Part shown: positions 6,413-13,010 of the stretch, piece after piece
How positions within the stretch are numbered: the stretch's first letter is position 1
Layout of the letters: each line of letters starts with the position of its first letter
DNA from: DATFCK01 sp045809745
GTDB lineage: Bacteria > Verrucomicrobiota > Verrucomicrobiia > Chthoniobacterales > UBA10450
Length of the DNA stretch: 13,726 nt
NCBI GenBank assembly: GCA_045809745.1
Contig: JBJMXE010000117.1
Coordinates: forward strand, 1 to 13,726
Direction of reading: 5' to 3'
The notes under the pieces: generated by a model
What the model was told of the DNA's origin: nothing
The model's input: only the letters and a program-made list of their open reading frames with translations
Databases searched by the model: none
Made by a program: the position numbers and the translations under genes

Positions 6413-7701
6413 TTATTTAATTTCGCAGTGCCGAGGCGGGCTTGTTTGCGTCCCAGCCAGGCGCCGAGCCCGCACCAGGCGGCCACAACGCCGACCGCGA
6501 CGTAACTGATTCCGCTAAACCCGAACCCGAGTTCCTGTAATCCCTTGTAGGATAACGACCCCATTTGATCGCCGCAGCGGTAGCCAAATGTATCGATAAA
6601 ACTCTTCGCCTTGTATTTGTCCTCGCGCCTGAGGACGGTGAACAACACCTCACGCGCGGGTCGCATAAAGGCGAAGGTGCTCGCGCGCCGCGCGATTTGA
6701 AATGCTGCCAGTACGGAAAGAACAGGCACCAGGCCCATTGCGGCAAAACCAAACAAGCTCAATGCCGGCATGAATAGAAGGGTGACGGTCACGCCGAGAT
6801 ACTTCATGAGACGGCCAGTCAAAAATATCTGAAGCAGCAGCGTGAGCGTGTTGACCGAAAGATCGAGTTTCGCGAAAAACGCGGTACGCGCGGCCTTATC
6901 GGTGATGCCCGCCCTGGTCAGGTCAGACTGTTGAAAGTAGGCCCATGTCGACGTCAACGTGTACAGCATGATGAACAACAACAATCCGAACAGGTAGGGC
7001 GATTTGCAGATGTGCGTAACGCCATCCCAAAATTTGCCTCCGATCGCCTTTTCGGCCCCGGCACTCTCGTCCGTGGTCGATCCGTCTCGCCGAAATTCTG
7101 CCGGAAAGAACCGGACCGACTGCGCGGCGATCTCCAAAGTTGCCGCACAGATCAATAGCAACACCCCGGTGCTGACATAGCGAACCAGAGAGGTGGTAAT
7201 GATGGGCCCCAGAATGCCGCCTAACGAACCGCCGACGGCGATAAATCCAAAAAGTCGTTTGCCCTGTTCGGTGGTGAAGAGGTCGGTCATGAACGACCAG
7301 AAAATCGCAGTGGCGAAAAGGTTAAAAACACTGACCCAAACAAAAAAGCACCCGTCCACCCAGGGCTGCTTGCCCGGAGGCATATACTGCATCAGCCCAA
7401 AGAAGATGATCAGATTTAAGGCGAAGAAACGATAGGCGATGGGGATGAACTTTCGCCGCGGCATTCGGGCGACGATGGCGGAGAACAACGCGTTCGCCAT
7501 GATCATGACCACGAGCACGACGGTGAACATCCACCAAAGGTTTTCGAATTGGGTCGCGCCGATATTGTCGCGTATCGGCCGGATCACGTAGTAACCGGCG
7601 AGAATCAGGAAGAAGAATAGAAATCCGAGCCAGAGAGCCCGGATCTCGTTAGGCTTAACGTCGACAACCAGTTTTAACCAATTTTTGTTCGAATCGGCCA
7701 T
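6409..7701 (-). CDS. MFS carrier related to Tlc/ATP-ADP translocases
   Basis: This 430-residue inner-membrane protein has about eleven or twelve hydrophobic segments. Diagnostic stretches are YYVIRPIRDNIG (37-48), FWSFMTDLFTTEQGKRLFG (134-152), GGSLGGILGP (157-166), FMRPAREVLFT (345-355) and REDKYKAKSFIDTFGYRCGD (359-378). These match the bacterial MFS group related to the Tlc nucleotide transporters, best known from intracellular bacteria, where they exchange ATP/ADP or import NAD and other nucleotides. Free-living relatives are poorly characterised, so the substrate here is unknown. The start at 7701 has no good Shine-Dalgarno sequence; a small hairpin lies just upstream. The stop overlaps the GTG of the GNAT remnant. 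The epimerase gene ends 64 bp upstream on the same strand. Confidence 0.85.
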   Translation of the reverse strand: MADSNKNWLKLVVDVKPNEIRALWLGFLFFFLILAGYYVIRPIRDNIGATQFENLWWMFTVVLVVMIMANALFSAIVARMPRRKFIPIAYRFFALNLIIFFGLMQYMPPGKQPWVDGCFFVWVSVFNLFATAIFWSFMTDLFTTEQGKRLFGFIAVGGSLGGILGPIITTSLVRYVSTGVLLLICAATLEIAAQSVRFFPAEFRRDGSTTDESAGAEKAIGGKFWDGVTHICKSPYLFGLLLFIMLYTLTSTWAYFQQSDLTRAGITDKAARTAFFAKLDLSVNTLTLLLQIFLTGRLMKYLGVTVTLLFMPALSLFGFAAMGLVPVLSVLAAFQIARRASTFAFMRPAREVLFTVLRREDKYKAKSFIDTFGYRCGDQMGSLSYKGLQELGFGFSGISYVAVGVVAAWCGLGAWLGRKQARLGTAKLNK

Positions 7702-7707
7702 GGCAGT

Positions 7708-7722
7708 CCGTCTTCATGACGG
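7708..7722. repeat. Small hairpin upstream of the MFS start
   Basis: CCGTC (7708-7712), loop of 5, GACGG (7718-7722), located 6 nt before the ATG at 7701. In the mRNA it would lie where the ribosome binds and could lower initiation; that is inference. Confidence 0.35.
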
Positions 7723-7736
7723 CAGGGAGGCAAAAT

Positions 7737-7767
7737 AAATGGCGTCTGGCACAGACGCCCTGCAATT
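7737..7767 (-). repeat. 31-bp repeat, right copy of an inverted pair
   Basis: Inverted copy of 5820-5850 with one mismatch. The hairpin core is GGCGTCTG (7741-7748), GCA, CAGACGCC (7752-7759). It runs up to and overlaps by 2 nt the stop codon of the epimerase gene. Confidence 0.85.
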
Positions 7768-8905
7768 AACTGTGCTTCTTATGCCACTCGGCAAGCACCT
7801 CTTTTTCGCGCTCTGGAGTGATGCCGGCGCGAAGTTTGGCCTGGCGCTCGGGCGGTTGCGATTTGAACCAGGCCAGGGTATCGCGCGCGGTGTCGGCCAA
7901 TGGCCGGAAGGTTAGGCCTTTATCGAGCGCACGTTGGATACTGATCTGGCCCATGCCGGCCTCCTCGCCGCGCGGCGGTACCCACACCGGCATGTCCGAC
8001 CAGGGCGACACTTTCTCGCTTTCGAGAAAGTCCACATTTACCCAGGTGAAATTCGCTTTCGAATTCTCCGCTGTTTTCATGGTGTCGAGCATCTGTCCGA
8101 CACCGAGGCGCTTGGCGGGACCGGTGGCGTTGTAAATACCGGTGGCACCGTTCTCCACCATTCGGACCGTCCATTCGGCAAGGTCGCGGCCATCGATGAA
8201 CTGCACCGGATCGGTCGGATCGCCGGGGGCAAGCACTTCGCCGCCGCGATCGACCCGCACCGGCCAGTAGGTGAAGCGATCGGTTTCATCCCGCGGACCG
8301 ACAATTAAACCCGGCCGTATGATCAGGGTCTTGTTAGGAAACCACTTTTGGGCTTCCGCTTCGGACAGCGCCTTCAAAGGTCCGTAAAGAGCGAATTTGG
8401 ATGCGATCAGACTCTCCCGGGTTTCTTTCATCGCATCTGGGCCGGTGTACTTCGCCAGCGGCGCATCTTCGGTCATCCCGGGTTTGCTGGTATCCGCGTA
8501 AACCGAAATCGTGGAGATGAAGACGTAGCGGTCGACATTCCCTTTGAGGACCTGCGCAGAATCGCGGACCCAAACCGGCAGGGACGTTGGATTGTCAATG
8601 ACGACGTCCCACCTCCGCCCTTTCAACGCGTCGAGCTTTCCGTTGCGGTCCCCAACGAGTTGCTCCACTTCTTTCGGAAGCTCGCCGGGATGACTCTTTC
8701 CGCGATTGAATGTGGTGATCTTGTGACCCCGCCCGAGAGCAAACTGAATCTGAGATGGGCCGGTGAATCCGGTGCCTCCGAGAATCAGGATGCTTAACGG
8801 CTTGGGATTTTCGGCGGCACCCGACAATCGTGAAGTTGCGCCGAATGCCACAGTGGCACCAGCGGTGGCGGAGAGTTTGATGAACTGGCGACGCGTAGGT
8901 TTCAT
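7766..8905 (-). CDS. Tat-exported NAD-dependent epimerase/dehydratase (extended SDR)
   Basis: The 379-residue product begins with a twin-arginine signal (TRRQFIK, residues 4-10), a hydrophobic stretch (LSATAGATVAFGA) and a cleavable SGA-A region near 31. The mature part is an extended short-chain dehydrogenase: nucleotide-binding GGTGFTG (43-49), NRG (67-69), STISVY (131-136) and the Tyr174-x3-Lys178 active-site pair in ALYGPLKALSE. RPGLIVGPRDETDRF and VQFIDGRDLAEW are typical of the NAD-dependent epimerase group. It probably acts on a sugar nucleotide or similar carbonyl compound. The unusual point is export through Tat, which would carry the folded enzyme with bound cofactor to the periplasm. 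It is divergent from the first aldo/keto reductase (92-bp spacer), with which it may share control. Confidence 0.88.
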   Translation of the reverse strand: MKPTRRQFIKLSATAGATVAFGATSRLSGAAENPKPLSILILGGTGFTGPSQIQFALGRGHKITTFNRGKSHPGELPKEVEQLVGDRNGKLDALKGRRWDVVIDNPTSLPVWVRDSAQVLKGNVDRYVFISTISVYADTSKPGMTEDAPLAKYTGPDAMKETRESLIASKFALYGPLKALSEAEAQKWFPNKTLIIRPGLIVGPRDETDRFTYWPVRVDRGGEVLAPGDPTDPVQFIDGRDLAEWTVRMVENGATGIYNATGPAKRLGVGQMLDTMKTAENSKANFTWVNVDFLESEKVSPWSDMPVWVPPRGEEAGMGQISIQRALDKGLTFRPLADTARDTLAWFKSQPPERQAKLRAGITPEREKEVLAEWHKKHS

Positions 8906-8997
8906 ATTAGCGTGAGTGACGACATTGAAGTTGAGAAATCCCTTACCGTGTCATTAAGAGCAAGAGATTCTTTCAATCGGGATGACGAGGACAAAAC

Positions 8998-9927
8998 ATG
9001 ATCAGTCGGCGTGACGCCATACAAATGATGGCGGCGGGCACGGTCGGCGTGCTGTTGCCAGTTACGGTTTCTCGCGCTCTGGGCGCAGTGAGCACCACGG
9101 GAATGGTGATGCGGTCGGTGCCGAAAACCGGTGAAAAGATTCCTGTGATGGGGCTCGGTAGCGCGGTTACTTTCAACGTTCCGGATACACCGGCCAAGTT
9201 ACAGCCGTTATCGGACATACTTTCACTTTTCGTGAAACATGGCGGGAAGCTGATCGATTCATCGCCGATGTATGGCAACGCCGAAGGGGTGATCGGCGAT
9301 CTGGCGGCGAACGGGCACCTGCGCGATTCGCTATTTATCGCCACGAAGGTTTGGACAAACGGGCGGCAGGAAGGGATCGCTCAAATGGAGCGATCGTTCG
9401 CCCGCTTCCATACCAAAAAGATTGATCTGATGCAGGTGCACAATTTGGCCGATGTGGAGAGCCATATGGGAACGCTGCGGGAATGGAAGGCCAAAGGGCG
9501 AATTCGTTATACCGGAATCACGTATTCCGAGCGGCAGGGCTTTGGCGAGGTCGAACGGATCATGAAAAGCCAGAAACCGGATTTTGTGCAGATTAACTAT
9601 TCGTTAGTCGATCGCGGCGCCGATCAGCGAATTTTGCCTTTGGCTCAGCAGATGGGAATGGGCGTGATTATTAACCGGCCGTTCGGCGGCGGCGGAATTT
9701 TTCGGAGCATTGCCAGTAAACCGCTACCCGCATGGGCGGCAGAGTTCGACTGTCATTCCTGGCCGCAGTTCCTGCTGAAGTGGATCATCGGGCATCCCGC
9801 TGTGACTTGCGTGATCCCGGCCACTAATAATCCGCAGCATCTGGAGGATAATATGGCGGCGGGGGTCGGACGATTGCCCGATGCACGGACGCGGCAGCGG
9901 ATGGCCTCGCTGTTTGTCGGGTTCTGA
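8998..9927 (+). CDS. Tat-tagged aldo/keto reductase, copy 1
   Basis: The 309-residue protein starts at an ATG preceded by GAGG at about 8 nt. The N-terminus (MISRRDAIQMM, then GTVGVLLPVTVSRALGA) is a Tat-type signal with the F of SRRxFLK replaced by Ala. The TIM-barrel aldo/keto reductase domain keeps the full catalytic tetrad: Asp87 and Tyr92 in LIDSSPMYG, Lys117 in IATKVW, His148 in MQVHNL. NRPFGGGG and CVIPATNNPQHLEDN are the usual C-terminal cofactor-side motifs. It should reduce carbonyls, or oxidise alcohols, with NAD(P)H; the substrate is unknown. Its closest relative in view is the gene at 10241, about 60% identical by eye. The usual GLGTW near residue 55 is GLGSA here, unlike copy 2. 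Confidence 0.9.
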   Translation: MISRRDAIQMMAAGTVGVLLPVTVSRALGAVSTTGMVMRSVPKTGEKIPVMGLGSAVTFNVPDTPAKLQPLSDILSLFVKHGGKLIDSSPMYGNAEGVIGDLAANGHLRDSLFIATKVWTNGRQEGIAQMERSFARFHTKKIDLMQVHNLADVESHMGTLREWKAKGRIRYTGITYSERQGFGEVERIMKSQKPDFVQINYSLVDRGADQRILPLAQQMGMGVIINRPFGGGGIFRSIASKPLPAWAAEFDCHSWPQFLLKWIIGHPAVTCVIPATNNPQHLEDNMAAGVGRLPDARTRQRMASLFVGF

Positions 9928-9966
9928 ACGTTAGTCGAGCTGAACGGGACACCATTCGCGTCCCAT

Positions 9967-9985
9967 GGGAAGCAAGCTGCTTCCC
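9967..9985. repeat. Palindrome, 8-bp stem with 3-nt loop
   Basis: GGGAAGCA (9967-9974), AGC, TGCTTCCC (9978-9985). It is a perfect stem 39 nt after the reductase stop, with the same geometry as the palindromes near 5065, 5828 and 7741. Confidence 0.65.
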
Positions 9986-10027
9986 GACAGGAAGCGCATG
10001 AGCACTTAAGGTGATTCCTGACACGTT

Positions 10028-10148
10028 GTCATCTCGAGCGAAGTCGAGCGACCTCACAATCTCGTTGTGTCGGCACGCTGTTAACATTTGGGTATCAACA
10101 GCGCGAATGCGAGGTCCTTCGACTTCGCTGCGCTTCGCTCGGGATGAC
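10028..10148. repeat. Hairpin-type intergenic repeat (MITE- or REP-like)
   Basis: The left arm 10028-10055 begins GTCATCTCGAGCGAAG. The right arm 10111-10148 reads, in reverse complement, GTCATCCCGAGCGAAG, then about 10 extra bases, then GTCGAAGGACCTC against GTCGAGCGACCTC. Between the arms is a second hairpin: CGCTGTT (10076-10082) with AACAGCG (10097-10103). There is no coding content. The layout suggests a non-autonomous mobile or REP-type element. Confidence 0.6.
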
Positions 10149-10240
10149 CGCGGGTGGCGGGCGGTGCACCGCCAACCAGATACGCCAGTGACCTCTGTGG
10201 CGCGGAGTTGTGTTTCACCAAAACGCCGTACAATTCCCTT

Positions 10241-11185
10241 GTGGCAGAAGGACTCGAACTCACACGCCGGGACGCCGCGAAGCTGATCGCTGCGAGTGCC
10301 GGCGGTTTATTGATGCAGATTGGTGCATCGCGCAGCTTCGCCGCAGCCGAATCCTCAACGATGCTGACGCGCGCCATTCCGGCGACCGGTGAACCTTTGC
10401 CGGTTATTGGCCTGGGCACCTGGCAAACGTTCGATGTCGGCCCGGCTGAGGCAGAAAGAAAACCGCTCGAGCAAGTCCTGGCTGAACTCGTTAGACTGGG
10501 TGGGAAGGTAGTAGACTCGTCACCGATGTATGGCCGATCGGAACAGGTGATCGGTGATCTTGCGACCAAATTGCAGCTCCAACCGAAGTTGTTCCTGGCG
10601 ACCAAAGTGTGGACGCACGGTCGCGAAGCGGGGATTGAATCAATGGAACGATCCTTCGCCCGATTTCAAACCAAGCGGATCGATCTGATGCAGGTCCACA
10701 ATCTGGTCGATGTGTCGACGCATTTGCAAACCATGCGCGAGTGGAAGGCACAGGGCCGTTTCAAATATATCGGGGTGACTCATTATAATGAGAGCGCGTT
10801 TGCGGATCTGGAGAAGGTGCTCCGGTCGGAGAAACTCGATTTCGTTCAGATCAATTATTCACTGACCGAACCGGAAGCTGAGCAACGCATTTTGCCGCTC
10901 GCTGCGGAACGCGGGGTTGCCGTTGTCGTTAACCGTCCTTTTGGTGGCGGCGATCTGTTCAGTCGCCTCCGCTCAAAGTCTTTACCGGAATGGACGGCGG
11001 AGTTTGACTGTCATTCCTGGGCTCAATTTCTCCTGAAGTGGATCGTGGCGCATTCCGCCGTTACCTGTGCAATTCCTGCGACTAACAAGCCGCAGCATCT
11101 GATCGACAACGCCGGAGCCGGGGTAGGGAAGCTGCCGGATGCGAGGATGCGTCAACGAATGGTGGATTACGTGCGGACGATTTAG
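10241..11185 (+). CDS. Tat-tagged aldo/keto reductase, copy 2
   Basis: I start it at the GTG at 10241, giving 314 residues. This places a twin-arginine signal (LTRRDAAKLIAASAGGLLM, residues 7-25) at the N-terminus, followed by a likely cleavage site near SFAAAES. A GTG at 10154 adds 29 residues that look like spacer. The aldo/keto reductase tetrad is intact: Asp92 and Tyr97 (VVDSSPMYG), Lys122 (LATKVW) and His153 (MQVHNL). The canonical GLGTWQTF is present. About 60% of residues match copy 1, with the longest identities in MERSFARF, DLMQVHNL, DFVQINYSL and AEFDCHSW. The pair looks like a duplication later separated by a repeat element. Substrate unknown; the enzyme is presumably exported with its NAD(P) bound. 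Confidence 0.88.
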   Translation: MAEGLELTRRDAAKLIAASAGGLLMQIGASRSFAAAESSTMLTRAIPATGEPLPVIGLGTWQTFDVGPAEAERKPLEQVLAELVRLGGKVVDSSPMYGRSEQVIGDLATKLQLQPKLFLATKVWTHGREAGIESMERSFARFQTKRIDLMQVHNLVDVSTHLQTMREWKAQGRFKYIGVTHYNESAFADLEKVLRSEKLDFVQINYSLTEPEAEQRILPLAAERGVAVVVNRPFGGGDLFSRLRSKSLPEWTAEFDCHSWAQFLLKWIVAHSAVTCAIPATNKPQHLIDNAGAGVGKLPDARMRQRMVDYVRTI

Positions 11186-11200
11186 CGATGCCCGTAGGAG

Positions 11201-11326
11201 AGGTGGAACGCGATTTGGTTCGTTCTCTCCCGCTCAGCGTTGCTACTGGTTAGCGCGCCGCGGTCCCTATGAGCAGCTGCCGCTGCGATGATTTAACAAC
11301 GTGCCCGGAGAGGTCGCGTTCCACCT
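11201..11326. repeat. Hairpin-type intergenic repeat with 13-bp arms
   Basis: AGGTGGAACGCGA (11201-11213) is perfectly inverted at 11314-11326. A direct copy of GGAGAGGT occurs at 11197-11204 and 11307-11314, beside each arm. The inner 100 bp has no gene. It occupies the spacer between the convergent reductase and 41-residue ORF. Confidence 0.55.
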
Positions 11327-11358
11327 TGAGACGGTTGCGGGTGAACGTTTTCCGTGAA

Positions 11359-11484
11359 CTAACGGCGATCTTGCTTGGACTCCTTGCGCAGCCGCCGTTT
11401 GTGTCGGCGTCGTCCAATTTCAGTCGCGAGCAGCAGTAAGAAACCCGGGATCCAGGAGAGGAATCGGAACCGGGGGACAATCAT
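11359..11484 (-). CDS. Candidate 41-residue small membrane protein coupled to the 3D-domain gene
   Basis: An ATG at 11484, seven nucleotides after the stop of the 3D-domain gene, opens a 41-codon frame ending at a TAG (11361-11359). The peptide has a short hydrophobic stretch (FLSWIPGFLLLLATEIG, about 8-24) followed by a very basic tail (RRRHKRRLRKESKQDRR). That is the look of a small membrane-anchored peptide with a cytoplasmic cationic end. There is no Shine-Dalgarno sequence of its own, so translation would depend on re-initiation after the upstream gene. I recognise no family. Chance open frames of this size are common in GC-rich DNA, so the call is tentative. Confidence 0.35.
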   Translation of the reverse strand: MIVPRFRFLSWIPGFLLLLATEIGRRRHKRRLRKESKQDRR

Positions 11485-11491
11485 TGGACAA

Positions 11492-12058
11492 TTAGGACCG
11501 GGGTAAGGCAGCACCAAACGAAAGCGGAATCAAGGATCCGTGCATATCTACCGGCGCCATATTCGATTGCTGTGAGTACGTTTTCGTCGACTTTTCCTGA
11601 GCGGGTTCCGCACCAGTTTCACGGCGGACGTTCGAAGAAGCAGGCTGGTCGGCGGTTTTGTGGTAGGGATCCAGCACTCGCAGTTTCATGAAGTGCGGAT
11701 TAGATGCTGCCCAGGCGAGTGCCTGTTTTTTAGTTTCGAAGAACCGATCGACTACAAGCGCGGCGCATTGCTCGAGTGTTTTGCCCGATTTGCGCGCGGC
11801 GGTGCGACTAATCACGGCGGGGCCGCTATCGACCGCGATGCAAGCCGCGTCGGGGAAGATCACTCGGCTGCCAAAGCAGATTTTCTTTGGATCGACGGCG
11901 CAATGACCGCTGCGGAGTGTAGCCCCATTGGAAGAGGCGAGCTGCGCGCCGGAGCCGATTGGCCAGTAGACGGTGACTCGTGCCAGGATCACCTGCTCTT
12001 TTGCCGTGGCCGTCGAGGCCAGACAGAGCAGACTTGGGATGATCAGTAAACGCTTCAT
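11492..12058 (-). CDS. Exported 3D (Asp-Asp-Asp) domain protein, copy 1
   Basis: The 188-residue protein has a signal peptide (MKRLLIIPSLLCLASTATAK). Its 3D domain, the double-psi beta-barrel type found in cell-wall lytic enzymes and MltA-like proteins, shows ARVTVYW (26-32), SGHCAVDPKKI with Asp56, FGSRVIFPD, IAVDSGPAV with Asp77, and LVVDRFFETKKQALAW with Asp104. These are the three aspartates that name the domain. After about 135 the sequence is polar and low in complexity. It should act in the periplasm on the cell wall, probably binding or cleaving glycan strands; activity is not proven by sequence. The leader carries a promoter and a c-di-AMP riboswitch-like motif. A paralogue lies 245 bp upstream on the same strand. 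Confidence 0.82.
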   Translation of the reverse strand: MKRLLIIPSLLCLASTATAKEQVILARVTVYWPIGSGAQLASSNGATLRSGHCAVDPKKICFGSRVIFPDAACIAVDSGPAVISRTAARKSGKTLEQCAALVVDRFFETKKQALAWAASNPHFMKLRVLDPYHKTADQPASSNVRRETGAEPAQEKSTKTYSQQSNMAPVDMHGSLIPLSFGAALPRS

Positions 12059-12070
12059 AAATGGGCCAAA

Positions 12071-12178
12071 CTCGGCGTTACCAATGGGTTAGCAGGCTCA
12101 GTGGGACACTGAAAAAGCTCCCTGCCTGATTCGTAACTGCCTCGGGCTGTGGTTCCCAACCCGGTGGTTTTAGGAGGC
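12071..12178 (-). promoter_or_regulatory. Candidate c-di-AMP (ydaO/yuaA-type) riboswitch in the leader of the 3D-domain gene
   Basis: Read on the minus strand, the leader has the ordered blocks of the ydaO motif. A GGGTT strand (12162-12158) pairs with AACCC (12090-12086), extended by ACCA (12168-12165) with TGGT (12083-12080). GGGAACC follows (12157-12151), then GTTACGAATC with GAATC at 12132-12128. GGGA (12122-12119) pairs with TCCC (12106-12103). The 3' block ACTGAGCC-TGCTAACC corresponds to the family's CCGAgCCCGACAGCUAAC. The family senses cyclic di-AMP and often switches off cell-wall hydrolase and osmolyte genes. Here it ends about 13 nt before the ATG. I compared it from memory of the family and have not run a covariance search. 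Confidence 0.55.
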
Positions 12179-12181
12179 GGG

Positions 12182-12210
12182 TAAAATCGGCGGGTTCACC
12201 GCAATGTCAA
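12182..12210 (-). promoter_or_regulatory. Sigma70-like promoter of the 3D-domain gene, copy 1
   Basis: A perfect -35 TTGACA (12210-12205) and a -10-like ATTTTA (12187-12182) are 17 nt apart. The predicted start near 12175 lies just before the first riboswitch block, so the whole motif would be transcribed. Confidence 0.5.
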
Positions 12211-12303
12211 GCGGCGATTGGAGGCAACTGCTAATCAGGCAGTCACTTACATTAGTCAAGCCGCGTGAAAGCCGGCCCAGTGCCCACCCTTAGGTCAGGC
12301 GGC

Positions 12304-12867
12304 TCAGTGAATTCTCGGCAACTGAAGCGCTCCCCTACTCCCAGATACGTTCTGAGATGCAGCGCTTGCCGCCGGAGAAGAGGCTGCCAACAACGGTCCC
12401 ATTTTTCTATCTGCCGTTCTGCTGGAATCGTTGCGTCTGGGGGTCACGATCCGGACAGGAATGAAATGCGGATGCGAATTGGCCCAGGCCAGAGCCTGTC
12501 GCTTCGTTTCGAAAAACCGATCGACCACTAACGCATTCTTCTCAGTCACGGTCCGCCCAAGTAGCCGCGCAGCCTTCCGATTCCGGACTGCTGTGCCGGT
12601 GTCTACCGCTGCTAACCTGGTCCCGTCCGGCAGAATGACCTTGCTGCCGTACGGAATTTTTTGCGGGTCGACGGCACAATGGCCATCTCGCAAACGCAGG
12701 CCGGTGGCGCATTTGTGACGACGAGTGAAAGGGTCGGCACCTTTGCCCCCGCCAGCCCAATAGACGGTGACGCGGGCCAGCACCGATTCTGGTTTGCGGT
12801 CAACGAAGGCGGCGCCTGCCGGACTCGGCATGGACGCCAGCAAGGTAGCGACGAGTAATCCCTTCAT
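12304..12867 (-). CDS. Exported 3D (Asp-Asp-Asp) domain protein, copy 2
   Basis: I start the gene at the ATG at 12867 (187 residues), because this gives a signal peptide (MKGLLVATLLASMPSPAGAA) and almost the same length as copy 1. An ATG at 12939 would put 24 non-signal residues in front. The 3D domain shows ARVTVYW (31-37), DGHCAVDPQKIPYGSKVILP with Asp67, AAVDTGTAV with Asp89 and LVVDRFFETKRQALAW with Asp116. All three aspartates are conserved relative to copy 1, and the core is about half identical. An inserted Lys/Arg/Cys-containing loop at 41-58 is the main difference. The tail after 145 is Ser/Ala-rich. The likely role is binding or remodelling the cell wall in the periplasm. Confidence 0.8.
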   Translation of the reverse strand: MKGLLVATLLASMPSPAGAAFVDRKPESVLARVTVYWAGGGKGADPFTRRHKCATGLRLRDGHCAVDPQKIPYGSKVILPDGTRLAAVDTGTAVRNRKAARLLGRTVTEKNALVVDRFFETKRQALAWANSHPHFIPVRIVTPRRNDSSRTADRKMGPLLAASSPAASAASQNVSGSRGALQLPRIH

Positions 12868-12919
12868 TGAATGTTTCGGCTTCAGCCCGTTGAGGCCGAT
12901 GAATCTGCACTGCGAACGA

Positions 12920-13010
12920 CATCCCCACTGGTTTGCCACTCAGTTACAGTTCGAAACAGGCGTGGCTGGCGGTTCCCGTTTGCGGCGGAATTTCTTTGGC
13001 CCGTGGTATT
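12920..13010 (-). promoter_or_regulatory. Possible degenerate copy of the riboswitch-like leader
   Basis: On the minus strand this leader shares blocks with the copy-1 leader in the same order: GGGAACC followed by CAGCC, then TTTCGAAC (copy 1: TTACGAATC), then AACTGAGTGGCAAACC (copy 1: CACTGAGCCTGCTAACC). The GGGA/TCCC helix of copy 1 is missing. It may be a decayed riboswitch duplicated with the gene, or chance similarity. Confidence 0.25.

Larger units (their letters stand above)
9928..10240. other. Repeat-filled spacer between the two aldo/keto reductase genes
   Basis: This 313-bp spacer holds a palindrome at 9967-9985 and a hairpin-type element at 10028-10148. I see no further gene. The frame of the downstream reductase is open back to a GTG at 10154, but that extension overlaps the right arm of the element's surroundings and precedes the Tat signal. 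Confidence 0.5.

Noticed and set aside
10081..10605. 174-codon minus-strand frame
   Set aside because: Antisense of the aldo/keto reductase and the repeat element; low-complexity Ser/Ala/Arg composition.
11250..11480. 76-codon minus-strand frame overlapping the 41-residue ORF
   Set aside because: Its composition looks random. The alternative frame, which starts 7 nt after the 3D stop, has a better membrane/basic layout.
12071..12178. Cobalamin riboswitch in the 3D leader
   Set aside because: The GGGAA and AGCC pieces are present, but the B12-box and GCCACTG order are not.
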